From contig JADNYJ010000337.1 of assembly GCA_015501075.1 (NCBI GenBank), forward strand, positions 1 to 35,085: a DNA stretch of 35,085 bases, written 5' to 3'. The notes beneath the pieces are model-generated. The model searched no databases. It was given only the letters and a program-made list of their open reading frames with translations, and had not been told where the DNA came from. Source of the DNA: Gymnopilus junonius. Taxonomy: Eukaryota; Basidiomycota; Agaricomycetes; Agaricales; Galerinaceae. Positions 9,477 to 18,861 of this stretch are shown here, piece after piece. Each line of letters begins with the position of its first letter. The stretch's first letter is position 1. A program made the translations under genes and the position numbers.

Positions 9477-9812
9477 TTAGACTCCCCGGTATCCCAGCGG
9501 TCTAACTTGGCGATTGTAGCAGCTGTTAGATATGTAGCTGACCCCGCAATTAGGGTCGCCACATCCTAAACAACCAGGCCTGCTGCCTCCTCCTCCTCCT
9601 CCTCCGCCGCCTCCTCCGCCTCCACGTCCACCGGGATAGCCAGGATTACCTGGGTTTCCAGGGTAGCCGCACGGTGCGCCATCAGCGCCATTGTTGCCGT
9701 TATTGCCAGGGTACCCATTCCATCCTCCGCCACCACCACCCCCGCCGCCGCCGCCACGTCCACCACAGCCAGGTTTTCCTGGTCTACCGGGTCGGCCTCC
9801 GTTGTAAGGCAT
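9477..9812 (-). CDS. Glycine-rich, collagen-like protein 1 (111 aa)
   Basis: Start is the ATG at 9,812, which follows the TATA box by about 75 bp; the upstream extension of the frame crosses the promoter and is unlikely to be translated. The protein has no signal peptide. Order: a collagen-like Gly-X-Pro head (NGGRPGRPGKPGCGGRG), a run of about 12 Gly, a Gly-Asn-Pro segment (WNGYPGNNGNNG, later GNPGNPGYPGGRG), a second run of about 14 Gly, and a Cys-rich tail (RPGCLGCGDPNCG, then SNSCYNRQVRPLGYRGV). The head and tail Cys residues could crosslink or bind metal, which is a guess. The stop TAA is followed at once by GTAAGT, a possible 3'UTR intron donor. It is the only one of the four related genes on the minus strand and the best preserved. 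Function unknown; a structural or scaffold role is conceivable. Confidence 0.7.
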   Translation of the reverse strand: MPYNGGRPGRPGKPGCGGRGGGGGGGGGGGWNGYPGNNGNNGADGAPCGYPGNPGNPGYPGGRGGGGGGGGGGGGGSRPGCLGCGDPNCGVSYISNSCYNRQVRPLGYRGV

Positions 9813-9887
9813 GTTTATGATTTGTTTTAGTCTCGAGTGTAGTAGTTTTGAGACTGTTGGTGCTGAAAGTAGCGGTAGAATAAGGAG

Positions 9888-9895
9888 TATATATA
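9888..9895 (-). promoter_or_regulatory. TATA box of glycine-rich gene 1
   Basis: TATATATA on the minus strand (in CGTATATATACTCC), about 75 bp before the ATG at 9,812, with a CA-rich leader between. It decides the start codon. Confidence 0.7.
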
Positions 9896-10916
9896 CGAAA
9901 TGGGGCGCAGCACTCACTGGCCTTCTTAGCTCTAAGAGGCTCTGTCGGCCCCTGATGTCTTCCGGCACAAGCCAGAAGAAAACTAGCCTGTCAGGTAGAA
10001 CAGCATGCCTGTGCATCATGTTTTGCCTCTCGTTTGTCAAGCCTGTTCATGGTCTGTTCACTGCCTTGAATTCGGAGGCTTTTCTCCGCCGTTGGGGGTA
10101 AGCGGGGTGGATTGCTAGGATAAGTTATCTCATTACCAGGCTTGTGCCACTGAAAGAACATATGCGGGTGGAATGATCTTTACGTGGGACACTGCCTTAG
10201 CGTGTCATACTATACAGTACTTTATCTTGGCTGTATCCTTCAATGTCAAATTTACTTACATAATTTCTCCCCGCAGGATTGGGTGTCGTTGGAAAAAGCC
10301 TATATCATGCGCGCTCAATTTATTTCCACTGATCATCTCCGCCGAGGCCCCAACCAAGTTAGCGGTGGAGAAATGCCAGAAATAAATGAAAAGAGTCCGA
10401 CACTTGACATAGGTCAGGGAAGATTTATTGATGACATATCGACATGAGTTTGTGGAGCTTTCAGTATTCACTAATTGCTATTGTCTTGCGGAATTTACCC
10501 TTGACACGCCCGCTTTATGCTCAGTAAACATAGTTCTGTTGAAGGATATTTCTGGACCCTAAAACGTATAGATAGCCCTGATTAATGATTGTGAAACCAA
10601 GTATCCTTGTGACCATCCATCTTTCTTCCACTGTCAAACAAGGTTTGAGATGGGCATGTGAATGCAGCATGGCGATTTTTATTTCAGCGCCAAGCTAGGC
10701 GCCTTGATTTGTACCCCAGTGGTATAGCCTCATCCGCCTATTTTGGTCGAGCTTTCACTTTCCACGGATGTACTTCCCCGGCACATGGGGACGGCCCAAC
10801 TCCATATATTCTCCGGCGTGTTACCTACTCCGATGGGAAGTAGTACCCGATAAATACTTAGCAACTTTAAGTCATCATAGAAATAAATGGACGTAATAAA
10901 CCTCGGCAGGCCGTGC

Positions 10917-11156
10917 GCTGGCCATCAGCAAGTCGGCAATTTACTTTTTAGCTTTTCCGCTTTTTCGGCCAATTGCTCGAAAATTTAGTATGTCGTATGG
11001 TCAATAATGGCAAAGTTTCGCATCGTTTCATATCCTGTGCCACGATTCGTGATACAGAGAATCGATTTCCTGGTCCTCTTCAGCTCTGGCCTTGCTGAAC
11101 GTTTGGTACAAAGTCTGCGCTTTTCGGGAATCCGGGCCCGGATTCTGATGGCCAGC
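10917..11156. repeat. Small inverted-repeat unit, MITE-like
   Basis: GCTGGCCATCAG at 10,917-10,928 is repeated exactly inverted at 11,145-11,156 (CTGATGGCCAGC). Just inside and outside these arms lie further T-rich inverted similarities (TTTTTAGCTTTTCCGC left, TTTTTTAGCTTGTACAAGC right). The right arm abuts an 18-bp perfect palindrome. No coding capacity and no clear target-site duplication, so the call as a mobile element is tentative. Confidence 0.45.
11128..11145. repeat. 18-bp perfect palindrome
   Basis: GAATCCGGGCCCGGATTC is fully self-complementary with no spacer. It is GC-rich in an AT-richer setting and touches the right arm of the inverted-repeat unit. It could be an element end or a protein-binding dyad; nothing in the sequence decides this. 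Confidence 0.8.
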
Positions 11157-11520
11157 TTTTCGTCCCTTTTTTTACCTTTTTTAGCTTGTACAAGCGAAAA
11201 AAAGCTAATTGCCAAAGTACCGATGTGTAATGGCCTTGAATGTAGATATCAAGTAGATATGTTATGTGAGCCAGTGCATTCCCGTCGGTACAGTACACTA
11301 TCATCCTTATTACGAAGCAGGGATAGACCTCTTAGATGTGAAGTCCGTGGTACATACTGATGCTAGTCAGGGCTCTTTCCAATCATTTGATCACCACCCG
11401 TTTCTCGAATTCAGGTCAACATTGAACACGCAGTCCTATAAATTTCAAAAAATTTATATCCCAAATAAAGACCAACATTGGTCCTGAACCAATGCACGAC
11501 CGCATATTCTATGCAAGCTC

Positions 11521-12069
11521 TCTATACTGTTGCATTTCATTCAATTCACCACCCCCTGTGACCTGTGACCTGCCCGGTGAAATGCCAGGTTCACCAGGTG
11601 GGCTTGGGACCTGTGACCTACCTAAAATTTCACCGGTCTTACAGAGTTGTTGTGGTGGACTGGTAGTATGTGTCAAAGTAGTTCAATGACTGCTCTAGGC
11701 AGTGGGTTCGATTCTCACCTGATGTGTTCTTTTTCGACTACTTACGTAGCAATCATCTGTCCGATTTTGGTAGCATGATATCAAACCCAGTTATGAAGAC
11801 TCGGACATTGACCTCTAAGCCACAAAATACTTAGTTTAACTAATTACAGTCTCACAACTTTTATTTCTAGTAATTTAAGAATGCCAGAGTGGCAGTTCAC
11901 CAGTTCTGGGGTGATTTTTGTGATTTTAAGCGCAAAAATGACCAAATTTATGGCCATCAAATGGTTTCGCCACTCAGCCTTGTGACCGCGGACAACTGTG
12001 ACATTTCGCCGATTTTGGAGGGCCTGTGACCCGTGACCGGTGAATTGAACGAAATGCAACAGTATAAGA
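11521..12069. mobile_element. Non-autonomous TIR element (MITE-like), about 550 bp
   Basis: The left arm 11,521-11,550 and the reverse complement of 12,039-12,069 match over 30 bp with one substitution and one 1-bp gap. The shared core is ATACTGTTGCATTTC followed by TTCAATTCACC. Inside both arms lie tandem CTGTGACC(T/C)GTGACC motifs (11,556; 12,024) that are in the same orientation at both ends, with a further CTGTGACC at 11,611. There is no transposase ORF. The flanks show no obvious duplication, so the true ends may lie outside the aligned arms. Confidence 0.6.
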
Positions 12070-12689
12070 GACTCGAGAGTCAACGCACGCAGCGATTCTG
12101 AACTAAATTTAGAAATAGTATCATGTGACTGACTTAATCGCAAATTTGATTCGGAAATGTTGAAAACCTCTCCTGCGTCAGACTTTCAAGCCACCCAAAC
12201 AATGGCCACAAGATGGCGGTCATACAGAGCCAAACTCGATTCTCGAGTGCACCTATCGATGCGCCATTTGGTGTCTCACATCCGTTCTTAACACCTTGTA
12301 TCTTGCTAAGCTCTAACCGAATAATCGCCACAGCTTAACGCTTCAGGTCATTCCTCTCTTCCCAAACTACACCTCGTTCATTCAAAATTATTTCCCAGTT
12401 CCCCTTTCTTGCTTTATCCAAGCAAAATGCGAGTACAGTTCACTGATAAATAAGGAATCATGCAAGAAATATCTCAGAAGTAACTGGTGGCAACACGGGA
12501 TCCGACAAACTTTTGTGAGCCCTCGGCCCTCTGTACTTTATCTTCTTTGATCTTTATCTAAGTACCTCTATCTGATGTTGATTTTTTAGTGACTCAAAGC
12601 TCCGCTCTCATGGACCCTCGGCCACCCGACCGATAATGCATTACGAGTTTCAAAGAACACACCGGTTACTTACCTTTTTCTGAATTTCT

Positions 12690-13700
12690 TTCGCCGTTTC
12701 GTTCTGATATACTTTTATCACATCTCTCTAGATTTAATCCTCCGCCCTTTACGATACACTTAAACTCCTCAGCGTTGAGCGTCTGCTTGTAAATAACTCC
12801 CGCTGCTCAATTTGCGCTGTCGATCTGGATTCTCGACGGGGACTTTCCTTCATATGTTCGCTTTGGCTATACTCTTATTGCAAAGGCTCATAACTGTCTG
12901 CTAACCATATAAATTTGGACGTTTGTTTACTTCCTGTGGTCTATTCATGCCATTAAAGGAACTGAGGCTCAAGCGCGCAGATATGAAATTCACTGCTGTT
13001 TGTTACAAAACTGATGAGGGCAATTGGCAGCACGTAAAATCAACTCGCTCCTGATTTCCAACAACCTCCGATTAGTTATTGCAAGCATATCTGGTCTTCG
13101 TAGGTAAGACGACTCCTTCGGATGCTCATATCTTTCAGTACTGGTCAGAAGGCATTCCGCAGACTGTCAACCACAATAGTATCCCTATCCTATGTTTTTT
13201 TCCACTCTTTTGTCAACCTTTATCGTGGTGACTTAGTGGTCGGGACATCTCTCCGCTACTGCAGCTAAGCCAAATAAGTTTGCTGTTTCGAGATATACGG
13301 ATGGACTTTCAGAATAAGGCACAGCGCGTCACTGAAAGAGACGTATGCGGAGTTCTGCATGGTTTTTGGCATGTCATACTAGGAAATATCATTCATTCAA
13401 AACAAGTTAATTTCTAGCGCTCTACCTCCATAATCGAACATCACTAGCTCAGCCAATTCCAAGCGACTTACTAATGCTAATATTCTCCACAGACCACTTT
13501 CTTCATTGAAATATACTCACTATCTAAACGTTTATACGCTCCTGTTTCATTCCACAATTACCCTAACCGACTACTCATTAAGCAAAGTTCTGTAGTCTCT
13601 GGTCCTTCACTAGCTTCCCTTCCGATACCTACTCCGATACGAAATATTGCCTATCGCCATAAAAATATTTAGTAACTTACAAAGACCCTCAAAAGGTGTG
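12690..13700. repeat. Diverged duplicated segment, copy 2, lacking the glycine-rich ORF
   Basis: Co-linear partner of 8,930-10,900. Matching blocks flank the place where copy 1 carries glycine-rich gene 1 (up to about 13,120 on one side, from about 13,326 on the other: CACTGAAAGAGACGTATGCGG against CACTGAAAGAACATATGCGGG). Copy 2 has only about 200 bp between them and no glycine-coding triplets. Either the gene was lost here or gained in copy 1. Identity is low and gaps are many. Confidence 0.45.
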
Positions 13701-14939
13701 CGCCGCAACTTCCTTCACTTCAAGGAGAGAATAAGTATTGTGCCTCTTCGTTGAGAAACGAAGCAAGAGAAGGACTGGCAACTTCGATACTTCAAAATAA
13801 CAAACCAATTATATTCTATCACTCCTTCGAGTTAAACTTCAATAATGCGAAATGACGCGACAAGAGAGGCGAAACAGGACTTGCTACTAGCTAGCCACTT
13901 GGCATCACTCGCGCTGAACTAAATTTACCAAAGATCACATGATAATGGCAAATTTCAATTCCATAATCGTTATCCTCTCTCGAGCGATACCAGTGAACTA
14001 TACACCCTGTAGATGGCAGTCGTACTGAAGTGATTACAATTCATAAATGCACCTGCCTCCGCTCCAGCCGCGCACAGCCGTTCCCATCACGTACCTTTCT
14101 TGCTACAGTTCATTCCTCCTAAGTTCCTCCATCGTGAGCCATTCTCCCAGTATCAACTCTTGCGTTGGCTAACGTAACAAGGATTAGGAAGGGATATAGA
14201 AATGACGTGAGGTCCAGAAAAAAGGTGAATCTTTGCTCGACTTTTTCTTTGGACACATCTGTTTTCGTGTCAGAAATAATATTTTAGCAGAGGATTGAAG
14301 GAAGTGGACGCGATATATCGAAGCTGATAGCGTGTTACTGATAATGAAGAACTGGCAGACTGAATACACCGGGTATTTTGTCCTGATTGTCGTTGGTACA
14401 TCGTTCTGACGTACACCCCTAGGCCTCATTTCGCAACTCTGTTCACAATCCATTTGTACATCGCTATGCACTGAACGTCTTAAGGGTTCCATTTCCGGCT
14501 TCAACTAGGTTCCATTTCCTATGTTCCCTATAGCTATGCTTCACGTTCATGCGCTCTGCTTTCTCGGTGCTCGTCACTTGCCTGGACTCTCGAAAACCAT
14601 CCATGATTACTACTTTTCGTGGACGTCTCATTGGACCAATCCGTTCAATAGCCCGTCTACTTTGGATCCGGATTTCCTTTCTGACAACGATAACATGGTT
14701 CTGTCCGGTTCACTTAGATCATCGTTGTCGGCGCGCGTTCTTCCTTCTAGAACCTAAGTTTCTATATGTGTATCAGATCCATGTGTAACGTGCCAGGGAA
14801 ATGAGCACCAATTTAACGAAGCTCGATATATCCTGTTTTATACTTCCTAATATTCAAATGCCTGCATCGGAAATTATTCGGCACCCGAATGTGGAGGTGA
14901 CTGTTTCCATTTCTTTCTGATCCTCTCATTGGGGGAACT

Positions 14940-14947
14940 TATATAAA
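14940..14947 (+). promoter_or_regulatory. TATA box of glycine-rich gene 2
   Basis: TATATAAA about 105 bp before the first base of the probable 5'UTR intron. Spacing and form resemble those of the other three glycine-rich genes. Confidence 0.65.
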
Positions 14948-15054
14948 ATTCCTTTCTTTCATTCGTTTTCTTACAGTGAACCCCATACTGAGGATTCGCA
15001 TCAGCAGAGCGAATCAGCAACTTTTCTGCGATTAACTGCTCAAGTCTATCAAAG

Positions 15055-15126
15055 GTATGTCGCCCTCTATGTCGAATCGCATCATGTTCAAGAAGGCTTA
15101 TATGTCTTTGAACAGAAACACTACAG
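15055..15126 (+). other. Probable 5'UTR intron of glycine-rich gene 2
   Basis: Donor GTATGT after AAAG and acceptor CACTACAG give a 72-nt intron of normal basidiomycete size, ending three bases before the ATG. No strong branch-point motif is seen. Inferred from sequence only. Confidence 0.55.
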
Positions 15127-15129
15127 ACG

Positions 15130-15393
15130 ATGAGTAGCGGCGGTAACGGTGGTGCTGGAGGCGCGCCCGGTGCTCCAGGTGCTCCAGGTGCTCCCGGTGC
15201 TCCCGGCGCGCCTGGTGCCCCAGGTGGTGGTGGTGGTGGTGGTGGTGGTGGTGGTGGTGGAGGAGGAGGAGGAGGCGGCGGTGGCGGCGGTGGCGGAGGA
15301 GGAGGAGGAGGCGGTGGCGGCGGTGGCGGCGGAGGAGGAGGAGGAGGAGGAGGAGGAGGAGGAGGAGGACAAGGAGGTGCAGGCGGACATTAA
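15130..15393 (+). CDS. Glycine-rich, collagen-like protein 2 (87 aa, with possible extension)
   Basis: After MSSGGNGGAGG come seven Gly-Ala-Pro triplets (about residues 11-31), then a run of about 49 Gly, then QGGAGGH and a TAA stop at 15,391-15,393. The Gly run is written in blocks of GGT, then GGA, then mixed GGC/GGT/GGA codons, as expected from triplet slippage held in the glycine frame; the other frames would give poly-Val or poly-Glu. After the TAA the same frame continues with 19 more codons of similar composition (GSGGNGGTSGSSGAGGQGA) to a second TAA at 15,451-15,453, so the first stop may be a recent nonsense change or an error. No signal peptide or transmembrane segment. Function unknown. 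Confidence 0.65.
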   Translation: MSSGGNGGAGGAPGAPGAPGAPGAPGAPGAPGGGGGGGGGGGGGGGGGGGGGGGGGGGGGGGGGGGGGGGGGGGGGGGGGQGGAGGH

Positions 15394-15453
15394 GGAAGCG
15401 GTGGCAATGGAGGGACTAGTGGTAGTAGCGGTGCTGGTGGTCAAGGTGCATAA

Positions 15454-16044
15454 AGGGAATCCTTAGGTGGGAAAGAAGTCGGTGTATACTAGGATGTCTT
15501 CCACGATATCATCTGCGACATTCTGTGGTTCATCGATTCTTCGTCTGCCATTTCATTGAGAACTTCTGACCTTAACATTCTGTCAGGAGTGTCACACATT
15601 CCGAATATCAGAGTTTTACATATTATTTTTGTCAATATCATTCGAAGACGTACATCTTTCGAACCGTAATTGCGTAAAAGTCATGCTTTCTCTAGCTGAA
15701 CTATAGGTTATGCGCCGCAAGTCCTCATATTTTTAGAGTGACAGGACATATGATGTGAGTAATCCTCGGAATGAAGAATTCGGTGGTTTCCAGAGAGAGA
15801 AAATAAAAAACAAAACATTAAGATGTCATGCTGAAATGTACAGGGAAGATCTATCGAAAAGAAAACAGCAATCGGGGGACTGTGAGAGTGTGGCCGAAAC
15901 TTACAAGAATTCACCCCCGACACGTGTCCTTTCCCTTTCGAAAATCAGAGTTGATTCGACTTGATTGTATTAGCACGCCGCATGACCGTTCCAATGATTC
16001 CAAATGCGGAGGATATGCATTACATTCTGAGTCCGTTTGGTAAG
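15454..16044. other. Intergenic, nothing recognised
   Basis: Short overlapping ORFs (72 aa or less) only. AT-rich, without repeats or RNA-like folds that I can recognise. It would hold the 3' end of glycine-rich gene 2 and the promoter of gene 3. Confidence 0.4.
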
Positions 16045-16052
16045 TATATAAA
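16045..16052 (+). promoter_or_regulatory. TATA box of glycine-rich gene 3
   Basis: TATATAAA about 92 bp before the 5'UTR intron donor at 16,144. Same arrangement as gene 2. Confidence 0.7.
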
Positions 16053-16143
16053 GATCTGTCTACCATGTACTGAAGTCTTCAAAGGCGCGCTCAGTCCAAC
16101 GCTGAACTCATACAAATCAGCAAACTCTCCGTCTTTTCTCTCG

Positions 16144-16196
16144 GTACGTTTTGTTTTTTTTCTTTGTGATTCCGTATAATCTAACTTTTAAATCAG
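16144..16196 (+). other. 5'UTR intron of glycine-rich gene 3
   Basis: Donor GTACGT, pyrimidine-rich middle, branch-point CTAAC at 16,181-16,185 and acceptor AAATCAG give a textbook 53-nt fungal intron 14 bases before the ATG at 16,211. Confidence 0.75.
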
Positions 16197-16210
16197 AACG
16201 ACTTTATAAA

Positions 16211-16948
16211 ATGAGTGACGACGGGCAACGCCGCCCAAGGTGGTGCTCCTGGTGCTCCGGCGCCCCAGGTGGTGCCCCTGGTAATCCTGGTGCGCCAGGC
16301 GCTCCTGGTACTCCTGGTGCTCCCGGGAGGTTATGGTGGAGGAGGCGGTTACGGCGGAGGTCCCAATGGTGGGAGGTGGAGGAGGTTACGGGAAGTAATC
16401 AAGGTGGGGGCTTTTGGAGCTGGTCTGGCGGTGGCCAAGGAGGTGCTGGAGGATTTCCAGGTCAGCCAGGTCAGCCGGGCGCTCCAGGTGCACCTGGTGC
16501 ATATGGCGGGGAGGAGGTGGTGGTGGAGGTGGAGGCGGTGGCGGTGGCGGCGGTGGTCATGGAGGTTACGGAGGCGGTCCAGGTGCTCCCGGTGCTCCCG
16601 GTGCCCCAGGAGGCAATGGCGGCGGAGGATTTTGGGGTGGTTGGGGCGGGGGCGGGGGCGGGCCGGGCGCTCCGGGCGCTCCTGGTGCTCCAGGAGGCTA
16701 TGGTGGTGGTGGTGGGGGTAGGGGAGGTGGAGGCGGCGGCTATGGATATTGGGGCGGGAACGGTGGAAATGGCGGTGGAAATGGAGGTCCATGGAGGAAA
16801 TGGAGGTCACGGAGGGGGAGGTCGTGGAGGAAAAGGAGGGGATGGTGGTCGAGGGGGTGGTCGTGGTGGTCGTGGTGGCGGCCCAGGTAGCCCAGGCTCT
16901 CCAGGTCAAAGCGGAGGTGGGGCCGGTTTCTTTGGTGGTTGGTTCTAA
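16211..16948 (+). pseudogene. Glycine-rich, collagen-like protein 3, frame broken several times
   Basis: The ATG at 16,211 (MSDDG) opens a glycine/proline reading that jumps among the three frames: GAPGGAPGNPGAPGAPGTPG, then GGYGGGGGYGGGPNGG, then GGGQGGAGGFPGQPGQPG, then a poly-Gly/HGGYGGGPGAPGAPG part, then GGYGYWGGNGGNGGGNGG, then GGRGGRGGGPGSPGSPGQSG and an aromatic end GAGFFGGWF with TAA at 16,948. About six shifts are needed. Nearly all can be read as one base missing from a G or C run (for example near 16,224, 16,258, 16,327, 16,372, 16,390 and 16,512); one, near 16,790, needs an extra C or two missing bases. Intact it would be about 245 aa, with alternating collagen-like Gly-X-Pro blocks and Gly-Tyr/Gly-Trp blocks. 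TATA box and 5'UTR intron are intact, so consensus error is as likely as decay. Confidence 0.6.
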
Positions 16949-18609
16949 GAAAACTCGACTTACGCGCTCTCATCATTTGACAATCCATACAAAGTTTCCT
17001 ACCTTCTGCTTCATAAGTTCATGCCTGTACGTCCTCAATTAAATATTCTTCTCAGTATCTTTTGTACTTGTAGCAATGCAACAAAGTTTACGTGTTGAAC
17101 AAAATTGCGTTTGGTACCACCGCTGCGTACATTAGTATTTATTCTTCATAAGTGAAGACCAAAATATCTACTGTGTACAGAAAACCCACATCAACATATA
17201 AGACAGAAAAACCGTGGAAAACTCAAAGGATGCCCAATAAGCATAGAAAAGATTTTTTATTTACGGGCGACAATACAGACAAACCAATCATTTGCATTTC
17301 ATATCTACCAGCTTCTAGAAAATGACAACATTCCCTTCTTACTTATCTTCCTACTATGTTCCACTATCAACTCACCTTCAGGGTGCAATTGAATCAGAAA
17401 GGCAGTACCACTTTAACACCATTATTCGATCACGCAACGACTTCTTCGTATTTTCCCAAATCTTATTTGACAGTGTGTAATACGCCCACGGTGAAGTACA
17501 ACCCAGTGGGTACTAGATCCAATAAATGCCCAAGCACTATAACCACCATTTTCCAATCGCGTCGATCTCTGGTGTTGCTGGTGAAACATTACGGTATCTC
17601 TCTCAAGCTGTCACCACTGAGAAAGATATAATCCGGGAAGAGGTATATTATTTTTACGCATCGCCAGAATTTGTCCTCCGACATTCGAGAACAGCCCAAC
17701 AGGCTTTATAAATAGGGCTTATACGACGAAGGCAGCTCGCCGATTACTATTTCTGGTGCGTGCCGATTTTCCGAGGTCAGGCGCCCAATTACAGCTAATG
17801 GCCAGTGACTATCTTTCTATTTGAAGAATCATATCAAGTTTCCTGCATGTATCCGACAATGGAACTGTATCCTATGACAGTGAAAAGTCAGGGCATTGTT
17901 CTACACAGCCTGGTCCGCTATGAATGATGTGCAGTTGCTGAATTTGGATATGTTAACATTCAAATGCAACGATATACCCGCTTATCCTGTAGTCTGACCC
18001 TTTTTCTATATGCCTAGACTTGGATAAGTTTAATGAAGAATATGTCTAAATTTTGACTGTCCGATGACCGTAGGACTATTGTTGTCAAATTGAGGGTACG
18101 AATGCAGAGCGCCTATTTTGGATATTGGGCGCCAACCGAAGTAACCCCGCCCTGTTCATACGAGCTCCCCGGTTTGTTTGACAGCAAAAATAATGAATTT
18201 CCACAGAACGCGTTTCAGGATTTCATATTCTTGCAATGTATTGTATTCTTAATTGACAGGAAGATTGCTGCTGTCCCTGAAGAATTCCGGCAGTTCACAT
18301 GTGGAGTGAATTTAATAGAACAGTCTCATGGAAGATGAAATCGAAATTCCACCCTTTATGGATGGTTATGATAGTAACTTGATAGCCAAAAGATGAATTT
18401 GGTGCTTTTAGACCAAGTAACGGGACTTCCACCGGGCTCAAAGGTATTCCGAGAGATTTCTATTATCTAAATTAGCAAGGCTGTCTCATGAACTTGCAAT
18501 TTGAGCGATAAGATTCAGCGCATGACACATATACGACATCGAACTGCTACGCATGTGTTGCAAAACATGGAACCATCCGTGACTCATGACTTCAACCCGA
18601 GGCATTGCA
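16949..18609. other. Gene-poor spacer, nothing recognised
   Basis: ORFs of 91 aa or less without known domains; the 82-aa frame at 18,090-18,338 is the most protein-like, but it has no relatives I can name and no clear promoter. No convincing repeats. It separates glycine-rich genes 3 and 4. Confidence 0.35.
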
Positions 18610-18617
18610 TATAAATA
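18610..18617 (+). promoter_or_regulatory. TATA box of glycine-rich gene 4
   Basis: TATAAATA 84 bp before the ATG at 18,694, followed by a CA-rich leader with CAACAGC and CAACCG. It supports the plus strand as the coding one over the antisense poly-Pro frame. Confidence 0.65.
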
Positions 18618-18693
18618 CTCTGACGAACATATTCAAGAGCAACAGCTGTTAGTTCAACCGACCCAACCTCAGTAACTGACATCTTCTTGCGCT

Positions 18694-18861
18694 ATGGGTA
18701 GTAACCTTAATGTCTGCCGTGGTGGCGGTGGTGGTGGCGGCGGCGGAGGTGGAGGAGGAGGCGGAGGAGGTGGAGGCGGCGGCGGCGGCGGTGGTGGTGG
18801 TGGAGGTGGAGGAGGAGGAGGCGGTGGAGGCGGTGGTGGTGGAGGCGGTGGAGGATGGTGA
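18694..18861 (+). CDS. Poly-glycine miniprotein 4 (55 aa)
   Basis: ATG at 18,694 gives MGSNLNVCR, then an uninterrupted run of about 45 Gly, one Trp and a TGA. Codons in the run are mixed GGT, GGC and GGA, so the run is not one simple microsatellite and the glycine frame seems to have been kept while the third base drifted. The short head with a single Cys and the lone terminal Trp are the only features besides glycine. The antisense strand has an open poly-proline frame (18,669-18,875), but the TATA box, leader and family resemblance favour this strand. It lacks the Gly-X-Pro triplets of the other three genes. Function unknown; it might be an expanded remnant of a longer glycine-rich gene. 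Confidence 0.5.
   Translation: MGSNLNVCRGGGGGGGGGGGGGGGGGGGGGGGGGGGGGGGGGGGGGGGGGGGGGW

Larger units (their letters stand above)
9900..14939. other. Five-kilobase gene-poor region with repeat relics
   Basis: No ORF longer than about 120 aa and no recognisable domain on either strand. The stretch contains the second copy of the duplicated segment (about 12,690-13,700), a 240-bp inverted-repeat unit (10,917-11,156), a transposon-like unit with terminal inverted repeats (11,521-12,069) and a possible third, weaker relic near 14,530-14,620 (a CTGGACTCTCGA block). Unrecognised small or noncoding RNA genes cannot be excluded. Confidence 0.45.

Noticed and set aside
10173..10447. Small gene from the overlapping 70- and 87-aa ORFs
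   Set aside because: No domain, no promoter, two frames of equal quality, and the block belongs to the diverged duplication.
11650..11730. tRNA gene or tRNA-derived SINE around GGGTTCGATTCTCACC
   Set aside because: A good B-box and T-arm are visible, and a CTA anticodon-like loop lies before it, but the variable loop is missing, the anticodon stem runs into the T stem, and no 5' acceptor strand pairs with the 3' side.
15121..15466. Thr/Ser-rich and Val/Glu-rich ORFs overlapping glycine-rich gene 2
   Set aside because: They are frame shadows of GGN repeats and lack a start near the promoter or intron.
16349..16988. His/Arg-rich ORFs antisense to glycine-rich gene 3
   Set aside because: Shadows of GGN/CCN triplets; no promoter on that strand.
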